A stretch of DNA of 5,541 nucleotides from positions 1 to 5,541 of the forward strand of contig JAHLWV010000165.1 in assembly GCA_019057735.1 (NCBI GenBank), given 5' to 3'. The notes under the pieces were generated by a model. The model did no database searches. It had not been told where the DNA came from and saw only the letters and a list, made by a program, of their open reading frames with translations. The position numbers were made by a program, and so were the translations under genes. Positions within the stretch are counted from its first letter, which is position 1. Every line of letters begins with the position of its first letter. Source of the stretch: Promethearchaeota archaeon. Its GTDB lineage: Archaea > Asgardarchaeota > Lokiarchaeia > Sigynarchaeales > SOKP01. Shown piece after piece: positions 1 through 5,541 of this stretch.

Positions 1-360
1 TCAGCTTCGAAGAAGTTAGTTATTATAGCAGACTATACTAAAAAATCAGAATATCTGGGAGAACATTGGAAGAAAGGAGTACCAATAGAGATAATTCCTT
101 TAGCTCACGTTCCTATTATGAAGAGGTTAGAAAAATTAGGAGGGATACCTATTTTAAGGATGGCTCAAGCAAAAGCAGGACCAGTTGTCAGTGATAATGG
201 CAATTTTATTATCGACGCTGATTTTGGTATAATTAATAATCCTTTAGATCTAAATTTAAAGATTTTGCAAATACCAGGTGTTGTGGATTCTGGCTTGTTT
301 TTAGGGATGGCCCATACGGCTTATATCGGTCAAGAAGATGGCACAGTTAAGAAATTCTAA
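1..360 (+). CDS. rpiA: Ribose-5-phosphate isomerase A, C-terminal part (5' end outside window)
   Basis: Frame 1 is open from the first base to TAA at 358-360, giving the last 119 residues of a protein normally about 220-235 residues long, so roughly the C-terminal half is present. The family interconverts ribose 5-phosphate and ribulose 5-phosphate in the cytoplasmic pentose phosphate/ribulose monophosphate network. Recognisable conserved pieces are the KLVIIAD strand near the window start, the IPLAHVPI segment, the RLEKLGG helix, VVSDNGNFIIDADFG, IPGVVDSGLF and the terminal AYIGQEDGTVKKF. These match the C-terminal half of E. coli RpiA in order and spacing. The catalytic Asp, Lys and Glu of the family lie in the missing upstream part, so activity cannot be judged here. 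The internal ATG at 118 is not the start, because conserved sequence continues upstream of it. The gene converges on the protease gene. Confidence 0.93.
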   Translation, partial: SASKKLVIIADYTKKSEYLGEHWKKGVPIEIIPLAHVPIMKRLEKLGGIPILRMAQAKAGPVVSDNGNFIIDADFGIINNPLDLNLKILQIPGVVDSGLFLGMAHTAYIGQEDGTVKKF

Positions 361-391
361 GATTTTTATTAATGGTTGTTCTACTAAGTGC

Positions 392-439
392 TAACATATC
401 TATATAGGATTGTCTGACCAAATTAAGTTAGATATGTTA
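392..439. repeat. 11-nt perfect inverted repeat at convergent gene ends
   Basis: TAACATATCTA at 392-402 is the exact reverse complement of TAGATATGTTA at 429-439, with a 26-nt spacer. The left arm is in the 62-nt gap after rpiA; the right arm lies inside the last codons of the protease gene, whose stop codon (423-425) is in the loop. A short T-run (363-367) follows the rpiA stop. The position between convergent genes suits a two-way RNA stem that marks transcript ends or protects them, but the stem is AT-rich and the loop long, so this role is inference and chance cannot be excluded. Confidence 0.4.
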
Positions 440-3400
440 AAGACTTACCACAACTAGGACAAAATTTTTGTTGAGTAGTTAAGCGATAACCACAATAAGC
501 ACAATATGAAATCAATCCCTGAGTTTCATCGTAAGATTCTGGTGATGAGCCACTATCATAATGATATGGGTAATAACTCTCAGAAGGCGTTGATAGATGA
601 GACTTTCTTTTCTTTCTTAGGTACATCAAAACACCAAGTATTAGGACAATCACAACAATAACACCGATAATGATTAGAACGAACATTATATCTTGTGGGA
701 CTGTTGGTTGTATTAATACAACTATTAAGAAATCTTCAGATTCCCCTTCGCCATCGAAAGCAGTTACTAATAAGTAAGCTAAATATCCGTCTTGAGATTC
801 ACTATCATATTGTGATGCAGTAGATAATTGTTTAGTCCCAGTTATGGTGGAAAACGCCATTGTATAAGGAATTACAAAGCTTCCAGTGTGGGTATCAGAA
901 CTTGGATCGTAAGTCATCTCAAAAAAGATGTTGGTTTTAGGTCTAATAGGAACGATAAAATTATCTTCGGAGATAGATGCGATAAATATGTTTACGGAAA
1001 CCCTCATCTCAGAACTATCTTGGTCTTCATAAGAAACGGAATCCGTTAAATTAATTCGAAAATCAAGACGTGAGCCTTGTGATACTAAATATATATTTAA
1101 ACTATCATTGGTGTGAGTTTCATCAAAAGTAATTGATTGCGAATTATCTATTATGATTAAAGAACTTTCTTCTACGAATTCAGGAGGGTTATTATTGATT
1201 AACGATACATGTCTTGGAGAATACGGATTGTAATAATTAGAAATCGGATTAAAAGGTACGATGTATAAAATAGCAAAACCAGGCACATCCGTAGAGGTTG
1301 GGGTGTATTCATAAGAATATTTAAAAGGGGTAGGCATAGGGTTTGATAAAGAGAACGTTTTATTAACGGTTCCTTTTTCAGTGTAATAAGTTAAAGGATA
1401 GAACGATAAATAAGCAGTTGCATCGTAAGTAGTATTATCGAGAGTAGCGTCTATGTTTAGCGAATCTATACCATTTCTTTCAATGTCAGTAGTCGTTATT
1501 ACGCTTGATATCTGTGGTATAAGACTATTATTATAATATAAGATTTTAGATGATTTCGTGTAAGTTTGGGAGCCAATTGTTATATTTACAGCAATAGTAT
1601 AAGGTTTTGTATTTGGGGATGGTAAAATAATAGAGTGATTGATCGCTATGCCATCCGAACTTGAAATCATTTTAATTGAGTTAAAATAGCTGTCGTTTTG
1701 TATTGAAACATTAAGATAAGAATTCAGTACTATGGAACTAACAAGAGCGTCTAAGTTTTGATTTTTTATGTAGAGCGAGAGGTTTAATTGAGAAGTTGGA
1801 GTGTTTTCAGAATCAACAATAATTTCTATTGAAACATTTTCGCTTTCGAAGAAATAATCCATTAGATTTCGAGTTAGGATTGAATGATCTTGCTTATACG
1901 CTGAGGAATCGTAAAGATCTGTAGTCCAATGAAGATCTCCAAATGCTACAAAGCGACCTCCCCCAAACGGATTATGGTCGTATGCGGCAGCGATAGTTTT
2001 TCCTTCTGTTGAAGCGATTGCTTCTGCATTCCCAATAACGCTTAAAGTACTTCCATATTCCCATGAAAATTTATCTACACCTTGAAAAATCAAAGAACTA
2101 TTAAAATTTGTTATAGATTGAGTAGAAACCGTAGCTCCAACCCCAATCCATTCTTCATTTGCTACATTTTCCTCGTTAATAGTTATACCTAGATCGATAT
2201 ACGAGAATAATTCATTAATGTTCTCAACACAAAGGTCTTGAAATCTGGTTCCTAAAAATAACAAATTCCCTCCATTTTCAAAATAATTTTTCAGATTGTA
2301 AAATTCCAATGGATTATAGGGTAAGATAGGATTTTGTAATACTACCAAATCGTACTGAGCCAATCGTTCTTCAGTCAAAATAGAGTTTTCCAAATCGCTA
2401 TCGTAATTAGGGGTCCAAAATTCTGCTAAATAATCTGTATCGATGTTTAACTCCGAGAGGTCTCTCATCCACGCGTACGAATCCATCTGGTAAAACGAAA
2501 GTTCAGGAAACCAATCGTTCAATCCATGATAAGATTCCATTAAAATTTTATGTTCAGGGAAACGTACGTCTATCGATATCATAATAGTGTCATATACTCT
2601 CTCACCAGATGTAATGTTCAGTTCAAAAGTTCGTAAGCCAGGTGTAGCGTTTATGTTGACTTCTGCTCTGAGCGCAACGAACTCAATCCCTGCGTTGTTG
2701 AAAATAATCTGAGATTTATCTAAAGATAAAGAAAGCCCATCAACATAATTCGTCTTAGTAACATTTAAGGTATTATTAATGCCAGATATAACTGTTAAGT
2801 TAAATTCTTGTATATCTCCTGGAAAATTAATTAAATCGAAAGGTTTTATAGGTAACTCGTCAGGCGAAAGTTTGGCAATGTTATTTATATTAGAATATGT
2901 TGCATTTAAATAATCTAAATACATAAGAGATGCCGTAATATTAATTAATCCGAACCCAGATTTCATGAATTCAGAATCATCAGCGCTAGATAAATCTTGA
3001 GCCCCTTCTAATAGCACAATCCTTGCGGTTTCCGGCGAGATCGATGGATAAGCTTGTTTCATAATAGCTAACGCACCAGCGACAAGAGGACATGCCATAC
3101 TCGTTCCACTTAGAGGAATATAATCCGCATCACCTGAAAAATCGAAGAATCCACCAAGAAATCGATTTCTATCTGATATAATCGATTTTGGAGCTTCAGT
3201 CGATATAATATTTACTCCCGGGGCTACAACATCAACATAACCTAAATAAGATAAAGATGGGCCGAAACTACTAAAGGAGGCTAAATTGTTATTGCTATCT
3301 GTGGCTCCTACAGAGATAACATCAATTCCTGATGCTGGTGAGCCTCCCGATAAGTATTCTGGTCCAGAATTACCTGCAGAAGACACCGTGATTACCCCAT

Positions 3401-4385
3401 TTTCTGTAACTGACGCCAGCGCAAGTATCATTAGATCACTTGCAATAGGATAACTATCTCCAAAACTCATAGAGATTATATCAGCATTAGCAGTATTAGC
3501 ACTCCATTGAATAGCACTAATAATATCTCCTTCTTCTAATCCAGTAGCATCTCCTGCTTTTGCATTTATTATCGAGATTCCTGGAGCAACTCCTTTATAT
3601 AATCCTCCTGAACCGCTACCGTTGCCTCCAATAATTCCCGCGACATGAGTTCCATGACCGACTAAATCTTCAAAATCTTCAAAATCTAACACACTCTCGT
3701 CTGAAACGAAATTTCTATTTGCAGTTAAATTTAAGTCAGGATGGTCATAGACTCCCGTATCAATGACGGCAACTCTCACACCGGTGCCGTCAAAAGCTAA
3801 ATTTTCAGCGCCTATAGCAGATAACCACCAATTTGGATATAAATTTGAGTTCAAAGCACTTGAACTTGGAATCTCATCTTGAAAATAAGGGAGAAGATAA
3901 TTCCGAGATTTATAAACCTTTTTTAAAGTGCTAAAAGATTCCAATTTTTCTATTTTGGAAGCTAATTCACTTAGTTGGCATTTAAGGTAAACAGCCGGAA
4001 TGATATCGTAATTATCTAAAATTGTATAATCTTCTAGCGTATTTTCAATGAATTCGATTCTTTCCGATTTTGAAGTTGTTTCCTCAAAAAGCATTATAGT
4101 TTTTATTTCGGAAACCCCATTCTGTCCAAGCGTTGCTAATTCTTTAATTAATAGATCGCCAAAGATAGCATCTTGTTTATTAATAGGATGATTAATATCT
4201 CCTATGTAAGGAGTTGCGCGATTGGAATTATAATTAAAAAATTCAGTAGTGTTTGACTCTAATTGATAAAGATAAGAATGATTTCCATCATTTGTTATAC
4301 CAGTTCCAAATATGGGGCTTACTACTGAACTGATTAATAAGATACTAATCAAGATAAAATTAGTTTTAGTCCAAAGATTTTTCAT
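423..4385 (-). CDS. Membrane-anchored S8 subtilisin-like protease with site-1-protease-like architecture and C-terminal zinc ribbon
   Basis: I start at ATG 4385 (1320 residues); a TTG at 4394 would add three residues and cannot be excluded. Neither has a clear Shine-Dalgarno. Domains in order: signal peptide ~1-27 (basic start, hydrophobic core); I9-like inhibitory prodomain ~72-162; peptidase S8 domain ~183-487 with Asp209 (VAVIDTG), His244 (GHGTHVAG), oxyanion Asn339 (SAGNSGP) and Ser429 (SGTSMACP), so all catalytic residues are present; a beta domain ~505-608; a GATase-like alpha/beta domain ~613-847 opening with KILMESYHGL and ending near GGGRFVAFGD; a Ser/Thr/Asn-rich beta stalk ~848-1230; one transmembrane helix ~1233-1256 followed by basic RKKRK; a Tyr/Ser-rich linker; and a zinc ribbon with CxxC pairs 1295/1298 and 1309/1312. 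About 23 NxS/T sequons lie before the helix and none after, fitting an exterior protease and a cytoplasmic tail. The catalytic domain through the GATase-like domain resembles eukaryotic MBTPS1. Likely role: processing or degrading exported proteins; the substrate is unknown. Confidence 0.92.
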   Translation of the reverse strand: MKNLWTKTNFILISILLISSVVSPIFGTGITNDGNHSYLYQLESNTTEFFNYNSNRATPYIGDINHPINKQDAIFGDLLIKELATLGQNGVSEIKTIMLFEETTSKSERIEFIENTLEDYTILDNYDIIPAVYLKCQLSELASKIEKLESFSTLKKVYKSRNYLLPYFQDEIPSSSALNSNLYPNWWLSAIGAENLAFDGTGVRVAVIDTGVYDHPDLNLTANRNFVSDESVLDFEDFEDLVGHGTHVAGIIGGNGSGSGGLYKGVAPGISIINAKAGDATGLEEGDIISAIQWSANTANADIISMSFGDSYPIASDLMILALASVTENGVITVSSAGNSGPEYLSGGSPASGIDVISVGATDSNNNLASFSSFGPSLSYLGYVDVVAPGVNIISTEAPKSIISDRNRFLGGFFDFSGDADYIPLSGTSMACPLVAGALAIMKQAYPSISPETARIVLLEGAQDLSSADDSEFMKSGFGLINITASLMYLDYLNATYSNINNIAKLSPDELPIKPFDLINFPGDIQEFNLTVISGINNTLNVTKTNYVDGLSLSLDKSQIIFNNAGIEFVALRAEVNINATPGLRTFELNITSGERVYDTIMISIDVRFPEHKILMESYHGLNDWFPELSFYQMDSYAWMRDLSELNIDTDYLAEFWTPNYDSDLENSILTEERLAQYDLVVLQNPILPYNPLEFYNLKNYFENGGNLLFLGTRFQDLCVENINELFSYIDLGITINEENVANEEWIGVGATVSTQSITNFNSSLIFQGVDKFSWEYGSTLSVIGNAEAIASTEGKTIAAAYDHNPFGGGRFVAFGDLHWTTDLYDSSAYKQDHSILTRNLMDYFFESENVSIEIIVDSENTPTSQLNLSLYIKNQNLDALVSSIVLNSYLNVSIQNDSYFNSIKMISSSDGIAINHSIILPSPNTKPYTIAVNITIGSQTYTKSSKILYYNNSLIPQISSVITTTDIERNGIDSLNIDATLDNTTYDATAYLSFYPLTYYTEKGTVNKTFSLSNPMPTPFKYSYEYTPTSTDVPGFAILYIVPFNPISNYYNPYSPRHVSLINNNPPEFVEESSLIIIDNSQSITFDETHTNDSLNIYLVSQGSRLDFRINLTDSVSYEDQDSSEMRVSVNIFIASISEDNFIVPIRPKTNIFFEMTYDPSSDTHTGSFVIPYTMAFSTITGTKQLSTASQYDSESQDGYLAYLLVTAFDGEGESEDFLIVVLIQPTVPQDIMFVLIIIGVIVVIVLILGVLMYLRKKRKSHLSTPSESYYPYHYDSGSSPESYDETQGLISYCAYCGYRLTTQQKFCPSCGKSLTYLT

Positions 4386-4405
4386 AGTCTTCAAATATTA
4401 GATTA

Positions 4406-4417
4406 GTTATTTATTTC
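4406..4417 (-). promoter_or_regulatory. Candidate TATA box of the protease gene
   Basis: On the minus strand this reads GAAATAAATAAC and lies about 21-32 nt before the ATG at 4385. That is the distance expected if transcription begins at or next to the start codon. No ribosome binding site is visible in between, which fits a leaderless transcript. The surrounding DNA is very AT-rich, so other boxes are possible. Confidence 0.35.
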
Positions 4418-4495
4418 TAACTTTAATAGTTAAAAAACCATAATTTTTTTTAGAAATACATTATTTTTAAATCTACAGCTAACGATCATTTACAT

Positions 4496-4505
4496 TTGAT
4501 AAAAG
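4496..4505 (+). promoter_or_regulatory. Weak candidate TATA box for the tRNA gene
   Basis: TTGATAAAAG lies about 28-37 nt before the first tRNA base, suitable for a start site a few bases upstream of the mature 5' end. A second AT-rich stretch (4514-4527) is too close to the gene. Choice between AT-rich segments is uncertain. Confidence 0.2.
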
Positions 4506-4532
4506 AATACACTGATAAAAAATAAAACCCAA

Positions 4533-4634
4533 GGGGCTGTGGATTAGTGGATCATTCAAATCATAAGATTTGGTGCACTAAAGATCGTTCGCTTGGCATG
4601 CGAAAGGCCGGGGGTTCAATTCCCCCCAGCTCCA
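4533..4634 (+). tRNA. tRNA-Ala (anticodon GGC) interrupted by a D-loop intron
   Basis: The cloverleaf can be folded by eye. The acceptor stem GGGGCTG (4533-4539) pairs with CAGCTCC (4627-4633), including a G3-U70 wobble, the classic alanine identity element; the discriminator is A4634. The D stem is GATT (4542-4545) with GATC (4583-4586). The anticodon stem TTCGC (4588-4592) pairs with GCGAA (4600-4604) around loop TTGGCAT, giving anticodon GGC at 4595-4597, which reads GCC and GCU. The variable region is AGGCC; the T arm is five G-C pairs (4610-4614 with 4622-4626) around TTCAATT. CCA is not encoded and must be added by CCA-adding enzyme. The gene spans 102 nt because the D loop carries 30 extra bases; removing them leaves a normal 72-nt tRNA with D loop AGTGGAA. 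It stands alone, divergent from the protease gene. Confidence 0.95.
4552..4581 (+). other. 30-nt tRNA intron at position 20/21 with bulge-helix-bulge splice structure
   Basis: The insertion folds into the geometry cut by archaeal tRNA splicing endonuclease. The D stem (4542-4545/4583-4586) is the outer helix. AGTG (4546-4549) pairs with CACT (4576-4579) as the 4-bp central helix. GAT (4550-4552) and AAA (4580-4582) are the two 3-nt bulges. The inner helix is CAT (4553-4555) with GTG (4573-4575), then a bulged T4556, then CAAATC (4557-4562) with GATTTG (4567-4572) closed by an ATAA loop. Cutting after the second base of each bulge gives exons 4533-4551 and 4582-4634. The location is non-canonical, since most archaeal tRNA introns sit at 37/38. 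Splicing itself is inferred from structure. Confidence 0.88.
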
Positions 4635-4635
4635 C

Positions 4636-4642
4636 TTTTTTT
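4636..4642 (+). terminator. T-tract terminator after tRNA-Ala
   Basis: Seven consecutive T residues begin two bases after the discriminator base. Archaeal RNA polymerase terminates at such T-runs without needing a hairpin, so this is the probable 3' end of the tRNA precursor. Confidence 0.6.
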
Positions 4643-4678
4643 ATGTTTTAGAAGAGTTTTAAATAAGAATGAAAGTTC

Positions 4679-4702
4679 ATCGTGAAAGCGGGATTTCACG
4701 AT
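4679..4702. repeat. Perfect 9-bp inverted repeat with 6-nt loop
   Basis: ATCGTGAAA (4679-4687) and TTTCACGAT (4694-4702) are exact reverse complements around GCGGGA. The element lies in the 130-nt spacer between tRNA and racemase genes, about 60 nt before the racemase ATG and upstream of its likely promoter, so it is probably not in that mRNA. TTCATC (4676-4681) could pair instead with GATGAA (4715-4720). It could be an RNA hairpin at the end of tRNA read-through, a DNA operator for a dimeric regulator, or part of an unrecognised small RNA. No T-run follows directly, which argues against a simple intrinsic terminator. Confidence 0.55.
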
Positions 4703-4731
4703 CTATTTATCTATGATGAATGCGATCTGAA

Positions 4732-4745
4732 AATTATTAATAATT
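4732..4745 (+). promoter_or_regulatory. Candidate TATA box (palindromic AT element) of the racemase gene
   Basis: AATTATTAATAATT is a perfect 14-nt palindrome ending 20 nt before the ATG at 4765. This is the spacing expected of an archaeal TATA box for a transcript starting at the initiation codon. No purine-rich ribosome binding site lies between it and the ATG. The dyad symmetry may simply reflect AT richness. Confidence 0.4.
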
Positions 4746-4764
4746 ATTGTATTTGCAATAAATA

Positions 4765-5445
4765 ATGAAAAAAATTGGTATTTTGGGTGGTATGTCGTAC
4801 GAGTCAACTATAAAATATTACGATTTACTCCTCCAAAAATATTATGATGAATATAATGATTACAACTACCCAGAAATTCTAATATATAGTCTAAATTTTC
4901 AAAAAGTCATCGATTATGAATTAGGGAATGATACACCAAAATACGTAGATTATTTAATGGGAGGTATTAATTCCTTACAAAAAGGAGGGGCTGATTTCAT
5001 AATCATGGCAGCAAATTCCCCCCACGCAGTTTACGATGATTTAGTTAAGAAAACAAATTTGCCTATACTAAGTATAGTCGAAGCTACGGCAGAGGAAGCA
5101 CTCGAATTGGGATTAAATAAACTTCTATTAATTGGTATTAAATTTACAATGCAATCTTCTTTCTACCAACGAATCTTCGAAAAGTTTAACATGCAAGTAA
5201 TAACTCCTGAGGATATCGAGCAAGATTTAATTGATCAAATCATTTTTGACGAATTAGTTATTGGGAAATTTAAAAACGAGAGTAAACAGAAGATGTTGGA
5301 AATTATCCATAACTATGATGTAGACGGCGTAATTTTGGGATGTACTGAACTTCCGTTGATATTTCACAAAAATGATACTAGCATTAAATTACTTGATACG
5401 ATTGAAATACACGTGGAAGCAGCATTAAAATTTGCGATGATATAG
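4765..5445 (+). CDS. Aspartate/glutamate racemase family protein, first catalytic Cys replaced by Ala
   Basis: The 226-residue length is normal for the cytoplasmic, cofactor-independent Asp/Glu racemase family (two Rossmann-like lobes). The start is fixed by the conserved opening MKKIGILGGMSYEST, with the GGMSYEST ligand-binding loop at residues 8-15. Other family landmarks are GADFIIMAANSPH (75-87), the lobe hinge ILSIVEAT (101-108), IGIKFTMQSSFYQ (123-135) and GCTELPL (192-198). In two-base racemases a Cys in each lobe moves the alpha proton. Here Cys193 is present but the first-lobe position is Ala83 (AANSPH instead of the CNT type). E. coli YgeA has Thr there and is still an active, direction-biased racemase, but Ala has no acid/base group. 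The protein may therefore be a modified racemase, a relative such as a decarboxylase- or isomerase-type enzyme, or one using another residue. No neighbouring gene suggests a substrate. It has its own promoter-like box and T-tracts downstream, so it is probably monocistronic. Confidence 0.87.
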   Translation: MKKIGILGGMSYESTIKYYDLLLQKYYDEYNDYNYPEILIYSLNFQKVIDYELGNDTPKYVDYLMGGINSLQKGGADFIIMAANSPHAVYDDLVKKTNLPILSIVEATAEEALELGLNKLLLIGIKFTMQSSFYQRIFEKFNMQVITPEDIEQDLIDQIIFDELVIGKFKNESKQKMLEIIHNYDVDGVILGCTELPLIFHKNDTSIKLLDTIEIHVEAALKFAMI

Positions 5446-5451
5446 AAATTC

Positions 5452-5512
5452 TTTTTTCTACTTGATTTTTGGAGATACTTTTGCGTTTTTTATGACCTCT
5501 GGAAGTTTTTTT
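5452..5512 (+). terminator. T-tract termination zone after the racemase gene
   Basis: Five runs of four to seven T residues (5452-5457, 5466-5470, 5479-5482, 5486-5491, 5506-5512) follow the racemase stop codon. Clustered T-tracts are the usual archaeal termination signal and often give staggered 3' ends. No strong hairpin accompanies them. Confidence 0.5.
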
Positions 5513-5528
5513 AAATCCCTAACGCTAT

Positions 5529-5536
5529 TTTATAAT
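5529..5536 (+). promoter_or_regulatory. Possible TATA box for a gene beyond the window
   Basis: TTTATAAT at the extreme end resembles an archaeal box A and could serve a gene starting just after the window. With no downstream sequence this is only a resemblance in AT-rich DNA. Confidence 0.18.
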
Positions 5537-5541
5537 TAATA

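Noticed and set aside
118..360. An 80-residue gene starting at the ATG at 118
   Set aside because: The frame is open to the window edge and the upstream residues match conserved RpiA sequence, so the ATG is internal.
828..1049. 73-codon open frame on the + strand
   Set aside because: It lies entirely opposite the protease coding sequence, has no recognisable domain, and the minus-strand frame is clearly the real one.
4484..4557. GATCATT occurring both upstream of the tRNA (4484) and at the intron start (4550) as a possible duplication
   Set aside because: The match is only about 7 nt in AT-rich sequence with no longer similarity around it.
4713..4730. Box C-like ATGATGA followed by box D-like CTGA, suggesting a C/D guide RNA
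   Set aside because: Only 7 nt separate the boxes, too short for a normal guide, and no convincing C'/D pair or terminal stem is visible nearby.
5461..5528. Minus-strand open stretch reading SVRDLKKLPEVIKNAKVSPK and ending at a TAG
   Set aside because: It looks protein-like but is only about 24 codons, has an in-frame TAA just upstream and no start codon; it is probably chance in AT-rich DNA.
1..5541. CRISPR array, insertion sequence, or defence island
   Set aside because: No spaced direct repeats, transposase-like frames, terminal inverted repeats or recognisable defence proteins are present.

Overview
The window looks like a piece of an AT-rich archaeal chromosome. The tRNA is interrupted by an intron with archaeal bulge-helix-bulge geometry and does not encode its 3' CCA. 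The genes lack Shine-Dalgarno sequences and have TATA-like boxes 20-33 nt before the start, as in leaderless archaeal transcripts. T-tracts follow the ends of the tRNA and racemase genes. The largest protein, a membrane-anchored subtilase with a cytoplasmic zinc ribbon, resembles those in Asgard genomes. Asgard placement is an inference; nothing here proves the lineage.

Layout from left to right: (1) the C-terminal half of ribose-5-phosphate isomerase A (+), cut by the window edge. (2) A convergent junction with an 11-nt inverted repeat. (3) A 1320-residue secreted, membrane-anchored subtilisin-family protease (-) filling most of the window. Its order is signal peptide, I9-type prodomain, S8 catalytic domain with complete triad, beta domain, GATase-like domain, beta-rich stalk, one membrane helix and a four-cysteine zinc ribbon. 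(4) A short divergent intergenic region. (5) tRNA-Ala(GGC) (+) with a 30-nt intron in the D loop. (6) A 130-nt spacer with a perfect 9-bp hairpin and an AT-rich promoter. (7) An Asp/Glu racemase-family protein (+) that keeps the second catalytic cysteine but has alanine at the first. (8) A T-tract-rich 3' region running to the window end.

The genes do not form an obvious pathway. Strand changes and separate promoters and terminators suggest independent units. The strongest leads are the D-loop intron of the tRNA and the resemblance of the protease, beyond its catalytic domain, to eukaryotic site-1 protease (MBTPS1/SKI-1).
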